This document shows positions 1-7,916 of a stretch of 64,000 bases of DNA, one piece after another. Every line of letters starts with the position of its first letter. Position 1 is the stretch's first letter. Source of the DNA: Psychrobacter glacincola (GTDB taxonomy: Bacteria > Pseudomonadota > Gammaproteobacteria > Pseudomonadales > Moraxellaceae); assembly GCA_001411745.2 (NCBI GenBank), contig LIQB01000004.1, forward strand, positions 62,001-126,000, in the 5' to 3' direction. The position numbers and the translations under genes are program-made. Below the pieces are notes generated by a model. That model did not search any database, had not been told where the DNA came from, and was given only the letters and a program-made list of their open reading frames with translations.

Positions 1-1211
1 AATACGTGGCTGCTGTCTTGTTTTTTATTCACGGTATCATAACGAGGACGCTGCTCATCTGGTAACTCTTTTATAGCGATTAAACTGGTAAAGCTATGCG
101 AATGGCTCACCCGGTAATGAATATTATTAAAACCTGTAATCAAAACAGCGTCTTCTTTCGCACTATGTTTAGTCGCTAGGGTGAGCGGCGGCTGTAAATA
201 GCGGTAATTGAGCGTCATCGCTATTTTATTAAGCAAGTGACTCTCAACGCCGTCACCCCCTTCCGTAACTAAAGCCTGTTTGCGTCGTTTAAGATACTCA
301 ACCAGCGGGGCAATTTCTATGAATAAACAGTGATAGCGATCGTCGTATGGGTTGATTGTAGAGCTGGCCGTCAGGTAAGTTGGCGGATTGTCACTTTGTA
401 AATCAACGAACACGCGTGTCTCAGTGGTTGGCTCAATCGTCGCAACGATATGCTTAGCCCATTCAGGTAACAAACGTTGGACGAGCAGAATATTGGGACG
501 ACGCATGGCACGTACATTTAATAGACTGTATAAACAAATTTGGCAATACAACTGATGAACCGTCTTGGCACGCTGTACGCCTGCCGTAACACTCATATTA
601 ATCTCAGCCGCATGGTACTGATAAGCAAGGTAATACAGCTGATTGATTTTGTGCCATAAGTAAGATGAGGGTTTTTGATAGCACAGTGCTTCTTCGCCCA
701 ATAGCTTCTGGTACATCAGCAGCGTCTGGTAAATAGCAATGGCGAGTGCCGTTGATGAGGACTTATCACCATTAAAATAGCGCTGCCAGCCATTACTTGC
801 AGCGTATTTTCGCTGATTATTGAGCAATGAAGTTTTATGACGTATCACTCTGTCATAGACCATAATCATTGAATAATATAGCGACTTTATTTGAGCCACA
901 TAACCCATTTGAATGTCACTAAGCGCACCTGTCTCATAAATATAAGACTGTCGCAAAGTGGCAATTAACTGATCTGAGGCATCTATCACCGTCGCCATAA
1001 GGGTAAGACGTTGCGAATCATCGATATTGGCCACACGTAGTACCGTAAGTATTTTTGCCAATTGTTCAGCTTGCTGTGCTTGCGTTTGCGAAGGTAACGC
1101 TGCCAACAACTTTAGCAAATAACCTTCTTGGCCATTAGCGGATCGCTTAGAAACTAGTGGCAATGCCTCTGTAGAAGATAGGTGCTCTTGAAACGTCGAT
1201 AAAGTTATCAT
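1..1211 (-). CDS. Partial hypothetical protein, mostly helical N-terminal region
   Basis: An open frame runs leftward from an ATG at 1211 off the window edge, giving about 403 codons without a stop. The N-terminal 200 residues are rich in Leu, Ala and Gln and look like helical repeats; the later part (for example the stretch around VFVDLQSDNPPTYL) looks more beta-like. The layout, helical first and beta later, recalls large gammaproteobacterial proteins that end in an atypical PilZ domain, but the end is missing and no RxxxR motif is visible, so that is only a guess. It is transcribed in the same direction as epmB, with 220 bp between the two. No signal peptide or membrane segment is visible. 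Coding status is well supported by length; function is unknown. Confidence 0.75.
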   Translation of the reverse strand, partial: MITLSTFQEHLSSTEALPLVSKRSANGQEGYLLKLLAALPSQTQAQQAEQLAKILTVLRVANIDDSQRLTLMATVIDASDQLIATLRQSYIYETGALSDIQMGYVAQIKSLYYSMIMVYDRVIRHKTSLLNNQRKYAASNGWQRYFNGDKSSSTALAIAIYQTLLMYQKLLGEEALCYQKPSSYLWHKINQLYYLAYQYHAAEINMSVTAGVQRAKTVHQLYCQICLYSLLNVRAMRRPNILLVQRLLPEWAKHIVATIEPTTETRVFVDLQSDNPPTYLTASSTINPYDDRYHCLFIEIAPLVEYLKRRKQALVTEGGDGVESHLLNKIAMTLNYRYLQPPLTLATKHSAKEDAVLITGFNNIHYRVSHSHSFTSLIAIKELPDEQRPRYDTVNKKQDSSHV

Positions 1212-1431
1212 CAGTATTCCTAGTAACCTTGAGTAACTTGGCAGGAGGCAAATATTCAACCATGCCGTATGCAACAATACAAGATAAAAGATACAAATCA
1301 GCAGCAACCATCAAAATCGACAGCACCCATTTTTAGTAACGATTAATTTCTATAGCATCATCTAACCGCACGCCTATCTTCTAAAAACCACGCTTTGTTC
1401 ACTAATTTTTCAATATACCATAGTGCCTATA

Positions 1432-2439
1432 TTAACGATCATTGTAAATATCAATCGGTACTTTGAAAGGTTTATTTGGTAGCTCTCTCACCAGCTTGGG
1501 TACCAAATAACCAGGGAGTGCTGCCAACAATGACCAATACAGCTCAATTGCGAAGCGCTCATCATTATCGAAATGTGCGGCACCAGCAACTTTGTCTAAT
1601 ACATGTAGATAATAAGGCAGTACCCCACATGAAAACAAACGCTGACTTAATTGCATTTGAACAGCAACGCTATCATTGATGCCTTTTAATAGCACCGCTT
1701 GATTCAATAAAGTGATGCCAGCCGCTCGAGCACGTTGCAGATGCTCTGCTGTTAAGGCATCGATTTCATTGGCATGATTACAGTGGATGACCATCACAAT
1801 ATGACAGCGACTTTGAGACAGTCTGGTCAATAACGCATTGTCCAAACGCGCTGCGATGACCAGCGGCAAGCGCGTATGTAAGCGAATAGTGGTCAATTGC
1901 GGGAGTGACTCTAGCGTATCTAGCCAGGCAAACAGCCGTCTATTGGTGACGTTTAATGGATCACCACCACTCAAAATCACCTCATTAATTTCAGGATGTG
2001 CGCTGATATAGTTGATGATATTTTCTTTGGCATCAGCCGTTGGCATATTGGCGCTATAATCAAAATGCTGGCGAAAACAGTAGCGACAATGAATGGCACA
2101 AGCACCTGTCACGGTCAATAATACTCTGGATTGGTACTTATGCAGCATACCCTTGACTGGGTTTTGCGTATTCTCGCTCAAGGGATCCGCCACATAGCCC
2201 GTTACCTTGATTTGCTCGCGTTGATCAGGCAATACTTGTCTCAGTAAAGGATCATTGCTATCGCCGATACTCATTTTTGCCACAAATCCACGTGGTACGC
2301 GCAGCTCAAAATGCTTAGGTACATAAACCTCTGCCCGCAATGATTCTAGCTTTAGGATGCTTAACAGCTCATCAATAGAGGTAATGGCCTCGGATAATTG
2401 CGTTTGCCAGTTTTTTTGTGTGATTAAATGGTTTATCAT
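1432..2439 (-). CDS. epmB: EF-P beta-lysylation protein EpmB (lysine 2,3-aminomutase family)
   Basis: A radical-SAM, PLP-dependent enzyme of the KamA family, known to turn (S)-alpha-lysine into (R)-beta-lysine, which EpmA then attaches to EF-P. The 335-residue length fits short proteobacterial EpmB rather than longer clostridial lysine aminomutases. The CxxxCxxC iron-sulfur motif is at C114, C118 and C121 (ACAIHCRYCFR), followed by the family stretch ILSGGDPL. The C-terminal part carries LPYYLHVLDKVAGAAHF, typical of the PLP region. The gene is divergent from efp, its pathway substrate, across a 167-bp gap, and a good promoter (TTGATA-18-TATAAT) reads toward it. Neither epmA nor epmC is in the window. 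Confidence 0.95.
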   Translation of the reverse strand: MINHLITQKNWQTQLSEAITSIDELLSILKLESLRAEVYVPKHFELRVPRGFVAKMSIGDSNDPLLRQVLPDQREQIKVTGYVADPLSENTQNPVKGMLHKYQSRVLLTVTGACAIHCRYCFRQHFDYSANMPTADAKENIINYISAHPEINEVILSGGDPLNVTNRRLFAWLDTLESLPQLTTIRLHTRLPLVIAARLDNALLTRLSQSRCHIVMVIHCNHANEIDALTAEHLQRARAAGITLLNQAVLLKGINDSVAVQMQLSQRLFSCGVLPYYLHVLDKVAGAAHFDNDERFAIELYWSLLAALPGYLVPKLVRELPNKPFKVPIDIYNDR

Positions 2440-2470
2440 GACAACCTAATACCTGTGCCCAAAAGTCGCT

Positions 2471-2500
2471 ATTATACGCGCTTAGTGCGTAGCCTATCAA
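2471..2500 (-). promoter_or_regulatory. Predicted sigma70 promoter for epmB
   Basis: On the minus strand the -35 box TTGATA (2495-2500) and the -10 box TATAAT (2471-2476) are separated by 18 bp, close to consensus. The start codon of epmB lies 32 bp downstream of the -10 box. Confidence 0.6.
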
Positions 2501-2606
2501 AGCATACGACCTATCCTTTAAACACTTAGCGTAATAAGCGATTTTAACGCAGCAAGCTATTCATTCCCTTATCTACCACCCTATTTATAACCCCTAGGAG
2601 TTTCTT

Positions 2607-3182
2607 GTGGCAAGTTTTTCTACTAATGAATTTAAAGCTGGTCTAAAAGTCATGCTCGATGGCAACCCTTGTGCCATTCTTGAAAACGAGTTTGTCAAAC
2701 CAGGTAAAGGTCAAGCCTTTAACCGTGTTAAATTGCGCAACCTTCGTAGTGGTAAAGTATTGGAACAAACCTTTAAATCAGGCGATAGCTTAGAAGCTGC
2801 TGATGTCATGGACACTGAAATGAACTATCTATATAACGATGGTGAGTTTTGGCATTTCATGCACCCTGAAAGTTTTGAGCAGATTCAAGCGGACAAAACA
2901 GCGATGGGCGATTCCATAAAGTGGCTAAAAGAAAACAGCAATGCACTATGTACCATCACTTTATTCAACGGTGCTCCTCTTTCAGTAACACCGCCTAACT
3001 TTGTTGAGTTGCAAATCACTGAAACAGATCCTGGTGTGCGTGGTGATACTTCAGGTGGTGGCGGCAAACCTGCCAAGTTAGAGACAGGTGCTGTCGTCCG
3101 TGTGCCATTATTTGTACAACAAGAAGAAATCGTACGTGTTGATACTCGCACAGGTGACTATCAAACTCGCGTTAGCCAATAG
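2607..3182 (+). CDS. efp: Translation elongation factor P
   Basis: EF-P binds ribosomes stalled at polyproline stretches and promotes peptide bond formation. The 191-residue length and three-domain layout are normal. The modified loop reads PGKGQAF with the lysine at position 34, so beta-lysylation by EpmA/EpmB is expected, and epmB is the divergent neighbour. The start is a GTG preceded by a good ribosome binding site (TAGGAG, 2595-2600). The C-terminal domain carries the conserved stretch [10 protein letters not shown] strong hairpin terminator follows. There are no nearby genes on the same strand, so it is probably transcribed alone. Confidence 0.98.
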   Translation: MASFSTNEFKAGLKVMLDGNPCAILENEFVKPGKGQAFNRVKLRNLRSGKVLEQTFKSGDSLEAADVMDTEMNYLYNDGEFWHFMHPESFEQIQADKTAMGDSIKWLKENSNALCTITLFNGAPLSVTPPNFVELQITETDPGVRGDTSGGGGKPAKLETGAVVRVPLFVQQEEIVRVDTRTGDYQTRVSQ

Positions 3183-3487
3183 TATGTAAAAGTCATAGCG
3201 CTCGACATAATAGGACTTATATAATAGAACTTAACAGTTAGCCTCTAGCTGTTATTCCACAAAAAAGCTGAACCACTGATAAAGCGGTTCAGCTTTTTTT
3301 ATTTATGAATATTTTTTTAATATTGTCTCTGTAGTTGATTTGATTAAAAAGTACTCCAAAGCAACCGAATAAAAATTCATATGGAGTATGTCAAGCAAGG
3401 TTAACGCTGTGGTTTTTTATAGTGGATGAACTGTCGCTATTGATGACAGCGATGATAAATAACCTTCTATACATTTTTACCAAACCA
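3183..3487. other. Intergenic gap, efp to histidine kinase gene
   Basis: This 305-bp stretch lies between convergent ends. It holds the efp terminator and otherwise AT-rich sequence without an open frame, repeat or RNA gene that I can recognise. Confidence 0.6.
3261..3301 (+). terminator. Rho-independent terminator of efp
   Basis: A perfect stem (AAAAAAGCTGAACC paired with GGTTCAGCTTTTTT) around a 12-base loop is followed by a T run. The flanking A and T runs could make it work in both directions. Confidence 0.9.
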
Positions 3488-5317
3488 CTACTCTGCTGAT
3501 GAGTGTTTCTGTATCAGCCAATATTGTACCAATGCATTCAACTGCTCTTGTTTAAAAGGCTTGGTACAATAATCTTGCATCCCAACTTTTAAATACTTTT
3601 CGCGCTCACCGTCCATTGCATTGGCGGTCAACGCAATAATAGGTGGTAATGATTGAGGATCATAAAGTTCATGCAATTTAATAGTGGCCTGTACACCATC
3701 TAAAATAGGCATGTGATGGTCCATTAAAATAACATCATAACGCTCAGGTGAGAGCGCAAAAATTTCAATAGCCTGCTGCCCATCAGTGACATGCGTGACC
3801 GTATGACCACTATTATTCAGGGCTTTTTTAGCGATAATGGCATTGACGGTATCGTCTTCAACCAACAATATATGACCAGCACGCTCATGGGTCGGCTCAA
3901 TCATCGTAAAGTCATTTGACTCTTGCCACATCTCATACTGGTTTTCATCAATAGTCGGTAGCGGTAATAAAACACTGAACGTAGTGCCCACACCCACTTC
4001 GCTATCCACATCGATATAACCGCCCATCAAATCAACCAAAGACTTACAAACCGAGAGTCCTAGACCTGTGCCACCATAAAGACGGTGGGTGAATTTATTT
4101 GCTTGGTCATAAGCATCAAATATTGCATCCAATGACTCAGCTTTGATGCCGACACCCGTATCTGTGACTTCAATGCATAAGGTCATGACTTCATGATAGA
4201 TGGTATTACTGATAGCTTCTTGAGCCGTTATTTTGCTGAGATCGCTTGCCGAAATGCCTTGAGCGCGATATTGGTCAGCGCTGTCATCGTCAAAACCATC
4301 ACAATGACAATTGGGTACATGTTTGACATCAATAGTGACTCGCCCGCCCTCACGAGTAAATTTAATCGCATTATTAACAAGGTTTGCTAAAATTTGTTTG
4401 AGGCGTACCGGATCGCCTTGTACATAGGGCGATAATGACTCGGTATAATGGTAGTCTAAAATGAGCCCTCGCTGACGTGCTTTAACAGCAAAGAGGCTGA
4501 CCACCTCATTACATAATGCAGATAAGTTAACAGGAATAGAATCAATGGTCATTTTCCCAGATTCTACTTTCGATAAATCTAAAATCCCGTTAATGATCGC
4601 CATCAAATGCTCATTGGAAACTTTGATATTGTCCACGTATTCTTGTTGCTCACTGCTAAGTTTGGTCTCACCAAGCATCTCCACCATACCAATAATACCA
4701 TTCATCGGTGTGCGGATTTCATGACTCATATTGGCCAAAAAGTCTGATTTCATCTCATTGGCATGTTTGGCATCACGCTGCTTATCCTGTAGCTGCAAGG
4801 CATCTGCCGCCATCATCGCAAATTGAGCCAACACCTTTGCTTTTTGCTCATCAAAGTCATGATTGGGCTTCATATCCATCACACACAGCGAGCCCAGACG
4901 ATAGCTTTTATTATCCTCATGCAAGATAATTGGCGCACCAGCATAGAACTGTAGGTACGGCGATTCTGTCACTAGGGGATTGTGGCTAAAACGACTGTCT
5001 TTGGTTAAGTCCGGTACTACAAAGACGTCGTTAGAAAGCACGGTATAATTGCAAATAGCCACTTCACGTGTCGTTCGGCAAACACCGCCCAGTCCTTGGA
5101 CAGATTTTAGATACTGTGTTTCTTCATCCATGAAAGTAATGGTCACAACTGGTACATCAAAAAATAGCTTTGCCAGATCAATTAGACGCTTAAATGCAGG
5201 CTCATCATTGTCGTTGAGCACCTGATACTTCCTAAGCTTATTGATGCGTTCTACTTCATCTGCCGCTACTGGGTAGCTGTGTTTAGGTGCGTTCAATATA
5301 GACAAGATAGACTCCAT
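3488..5317 (-). CDS. GAF-domain hybrid sensor histidine kinase
   Basis: A soluble hybrid kinase of 609 residues without membrane segments. In order: a GAF sensor domain (about 25-180), a dimerisation/phosphoacceptor domain with H199 in MSHEIRTPMNG, an ATPase domain with N box NLVNNAIKF (313-320), G1 box DTGVGI (386-391) and G2 box GGTGLGLS (415-422), and a receiver domain with phosphoacceptor D533 in ILMDHHMP and conserved K587. Between the N and G1 boxes is an insert of about 45 residues (333-378) with a CHC motif, longer than usual. The receiver is terminal and no output domain follows, so a separate partner is expected but not seen. The gene starts 9 bp after the tcdA stop and is probably cotranscribed with it. 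The input signal is unknown. Confidence 0.93.
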   Translation of the reverse strand: MESILSILNAPKHSYPVAADEVERINKLRKYQVLNDNDEPAFKRLIDLAKLFFDVPVVTITFMDEETQYLKSVQGLGGVCRTTREVAICNYTVLSNDVFVVPDLTKDSRFSHNPLVTESPYLQFYAGAPIILHEDNKSYRLGSLCVMDMKPNHDFDEQKAKVLAQFAMMAADALQLQDKQRDAKHANEMKSDFLANMSHEIRTPMNGIIGMVEMLGETKLSSEQQEYVDNIKVSNEHLMAIINGILDLSKVESGKMTIDSIPVNLSALCNEVVSLFAVKARQRGLILDYHYTESLSPYVQGDPVRLKQILANLVNNAIKFTREGGRVTIDVKHVPNCHCDGFDDDSADQYRAQGISASDLSKITAQEAISNTIYHEVMTLCIEVTDTGVGIKAESLDAIFDAYDQANKFTHRLYGGTGLGLSVCKSLVDLMGGYIDVDSEVGVGTTFSVLLPLPTIDENQYEMWQESNDFTMIEPTHERAGHILLVEDDTVNAIIAKKALNNSGHTVTHVTDGQQAIEIFALSPERYDVILMDHHMPILDGVQATIKLHELYDPQSLPPIIALTANAMDGEREKYLKVGMQDYCTKPFKQEQLNALVQYWLIQKHSSAE

Positions 5318-5326
5318 TAAATAAGA

Positions 5327-6208
5327 TCAGACGCTCGGCTTGATGCCCGCCTGTTTTATTAATAATTGTAATGCTTCACTCACCATAATCATCGCAACCA
5401 CCGATGTGACCACTACTGCTGAGCCGTAACCACCACACTGCAAACCGCCTGTCTGACAACTCTTATCTACACGTGGTGGCTCTGTAGAGTAGACACATTT
5501 GATACCGAACTTTTCTTTTAGTGTACTATTAATGCCTTTTTCGTGGCGCAACTTATTGCGTAATTTGGCAAGTAAAGGATCTTGATAACTGTCACGCAAG
5601 TCGCTCACCCTAATCTGACTAGGGTCTATCTTGCCACCTGCGCCGCCTGCACAAACCAATTTTAATTTATTAAAACGACAATGTAGCGCGATGGCAAGCT
5701 TGGCATTCATATCATCTACGCAGTCCAAAATGACCATAGGTCTGCCTTGAGCGATAGCGGCTTTTGCTTCATCGCGACTTGGCAATAAAGTGGCGACGTT
5801 TTCTACAGTTAAAAAATCATCGATCAAGTTTAGCGTTACTTTGGGATTAATTTCACGAATACGGGTGGCCATCGCTGCAATTTTACTCTCACCAAAGGTG
5901 CTGTCTAGTGCAGGCAACTGCCGATTGACATTGGACGCAACCAATACGTCCAAATCGATCAACGTAATAGTGCCCACTGCCGTTCTTGCCAAAGCCTCAG
6001 CTGCCCAAGAACCAACACCTCCAACGCCAATAACGTATACATGCGCATCGGCAAAAGTAGTGACAGCTGTCGTACCATAAAGAGTGCGCGTACCTTGAAA
6101 ACGGCGATCATATTGCACATTGTCTTCGCTAAGCTTTTCTGTCTTTGTAACGTCTTCGGTGCCAATGGACTCTGTCATTGTTTGCTCAAATGGTTGTATT
6201 TCACTCAT
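5327..6208 (-). CDS. tcdA: tRNA threonylcarbamoyladenosine dehydratase TcdA
   Basis: An E1-like (ThiF/MoeB) adenylating enzyme. TcdA uses ATP to convert t6A at tRNA position 37 to the cyclic form ct6A. The nucleotide-binding motif GVGGVGSWAAEALAR starts at residue 61, with the typical LIDLDVLVASNVNRQL downstream. The family pattern CQTGGLQCGGYGS lies near the C-terminus, followed by a membrane-associating hydrophobic tail. About 30 acidic residues at the N-terminus are not part of the core fold. It sits just upstream of the hybrid kinase gene. tsaB, a subunit of the enzyme that makes the t6A substrate, is elsewhere in this window. Confidence 0.92.
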   Translation of the reverse strand: MSEIQPFEQTMTESIGTEDVTKTEKLSEDNVQYDRRFQGTRTLYGTTAVTTFADAHVYVIGVGGVGSWAAEALARTAVGTITLIDLDVLVASNVNRQLPALDSTFGESKIAAMATRIREINPKVTLNLIDDFLTVENVATLLPSRDEAKAAIAQGRPMVILDCVDDMNAKLAIALHCRFNKLKLVCAGGAGGKIDPSQIRVSDLRDSYQDPLLAKLRNKLRHEKGINSTLKEKFGIKCVYSTEPPRVDKSCQTGGLQCGGYGSAVVVTSVVAMIMVSEALQLLIKQAGIKPSV

Positions 6209-6343
6209 AACAGATTAAATGCTCTTTTAAATTATTTTGGTGGCGCTTATATTACGTCAATTTCTTGATTCACGGCTATTTCATTCACTATCATATCAAT
6301 GGCTAGCAATACAATAAACCGTCAGTGACTAAAATATGTGGCA

Positions 6344-7333
6344 CTACGATAACGGATAATCCCATTTTGTTTGCAAAGCACTGCAACTGTTGTGCCACAA
6401 TTGCTTAGCAAGACTGGCGGGTGGTACATTGAGCAACTCACTCAAGCTTAGCAACACCCATGGCAAGTTGGCAGGTACATTTCTATTATGTACGGCTGTA
6501 CTCCTCCGTGCACTGTCTGAGTTTTGATTTGGCACTGATGAATCATGGTCAGATATTTGGCACATGATAGGCGTCATATCAGGGCAATCCGTTTCTATCA
6601 CCAAACATTCAATGCCATAGCTATCAACCGCTGCTTGAATGGCGCGGCGCAGTTTCTTAGCATTGGGATTAGTGATTTGACCAGTAACCCCAAGCTTAAA
6701 TCCTAACTTAACAAATGCTTTGGCCTCTTGCGTCCCACCACTAAAACTATGCGCGATACCGCCAAGTTTGTGCGCATCGTAGTCATGCGCTTTTAGTATG
6801 GCCAACGCTTCTGCATGTGCTTTACGAATATGTAGCATCACTGGCAGCTGATGAGTCACTGCCATGTCCAATTGTGCCTTAAAAAATCGTACTTGTTTGG
6901 CAAATATGTCAGGCGCTTTCATCGCCTCAGTAAAGGTGTCTAAACCAATCTCGCCGATTGCTAATGGGCGTTTATCAGCAATCCTTTTTGCCATGGCGAT
7001 TAAATGATCTTCAGTATGCTGTTTGATATAAAAAGGATGCAAACCGACCGCAATATGGCTACTAAAATTTGACACTTTTCGTCTATCGACATTGGCTATC
7101 GTAGGTGATGATAGCTTATTTAATAGGCGCTCAGTCTCATACATCCGCTCAAAATACTGATATAGATAACCCACTAATACCAGATGGCGTACTCCCTGAT
7201 TGTGAGCCTGCTGCGTCAGTATTTCTCTATCATCATCAAATATTGGGGCATCAAAATGAGTATGCGTGTCAATGAGAGGATAAATAGTAGGTAAGGGCTG
7301 TTTGATCATCTTAGGTGAAGCGATAGGGGTCAT
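6344..7333 (-). CDS. TatD family metal-dependent hydrolase
   Basis: A TIM-barrel amidohydrolase of the TatD DNase family. Expected metal ligands are visible: HTHFD near the N-terminus, the Glu of AIGEIGLD, the His of MLHIRKAH, a His in IAHSFSGG and the Asp of VIETDCPDM. At 329 residues it is longer than E. coli TatD or YjjV because of insertions near residues 60-85 and 270-300. Family members act as 3'-5' exonucleases or in DNA repair; the exact substrate here is not predictable. It lies upstream of tcdA on the same strand across a 135-bp gap. Confidence 0.88.
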   Translation of the reverse strand: MTPIASPKMIKQPLPTIYPLIDTHTHFDAPIFDDDREILTQQAHNQGVRHLVLVGYLYQYFERMYETERLLNKLSSPTIANVDRRKVSNFSSHIAVGLHPFYIKQHTEDHLIAMAKRIADKRPLAIGEIGLDTFTEAMKAPDIFAKQVRFFKAQLDMAVTHQLPVMLHIRKAHAEALAILKAHDYDAHKLGGIAHSFSGGTQEAKAFVKLGFKLGVTGQITNPNAKKLRRAIQAAVDSYGIECLVIETDCPDMTPIMCQISDHDSSVPNQNSDSARRSTAVHNRNVPANLPWVLLSLSELLNVPPASLAKQLWHNSCSALQTKWDYPLS

Positions 7334-7520
7334 TGATAGACTCCAAAATTAATAGTTTTCAGCGAGGCGTTCCGTGATTTGTCATTCAATAGACATTATT
7401 TGTCATTTTGTAGCAACAACCACGTCAATGAACACTTTAGAATGATGACTTTATTTAAAATGATTTCTATAGTTAAAAAATGCCAATCAACAAAAGAGCT
7501 TTTGATAAGTAAAGAGACCT

Positions 7521-7679
7521 TCAACACGCCCTATTAGTATTATCATGATTGGCGTTTGCATTGTGCTCATCTAACGCTCTGGTATCAGCTTGTCGACTGC
7601 TACGCCGAGGAATCACCAATAAGGCGGTGGCAGCGACTGCTAATAAAAACCACTTTTTAGTATTTGTATGACTTGTCAT
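7521..7679 (-). CDS. Small hypothetical single-pass membrane protein
   Basis: I favour the ATG at 7679 (52 residues) over an in-frame TTG at 7748 (75 residues), because a purine-rich GGTAGGGGTGGAAGC precedes the ATG. The protein starts MTSHTNTKKWFLLA and has one hydrophobic segment (about residues 10-23), then a charged tail rich in Arg, Asp and Asn. I recognise no family. It lies between the TatD-type gene and gspD on the same strand. Its small size makes it a moderate-confidence call. Confidence 0.45.
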   Translation of the reverse strand: MTSHTNTKKWFLLAVAATALLVIPRRSSRQADTRALDEHNANANHDNTNRAC

Positions 7680-7871
7680 TGCTTCCACCCCTACCTTTAT
7701 ATCATCATCTGCAATATTTATCAGCAAGTGTTCATACTTACTACTCAATTACTCATTAGTATACTGCGATATAAAAACTGCTATGTTTATCTGTGTTATG
7801 AATACGCAAGCTAATGTACGGCGTAGTTTATTTATTACACCGTGTCTCTACATGCTATAAGAATAGGAGGC

Positions 7872-7910
7872 AAGCGCTTTATTAACCTATCATTAATAAA
7901 GCGCTTTTTT
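7872..7910. terminator. Strong hairpin just after gspD
   Basis: A 14-bp perfect inverted repeat (AAGCGCTTTATTAA with its complement) around a short loop lies 6 bp beyond the gspD stop. The six-base T run follows the stem on the plus strand, whereas gspD reads on the minus strand, where only TT follows. It may serve as a gspD 3'-end stabiliser or attenuator, or terminate an unseen plus-strand transcript. Confidence 0.7.
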
Positions 7911-7916
7911 GAGTGC

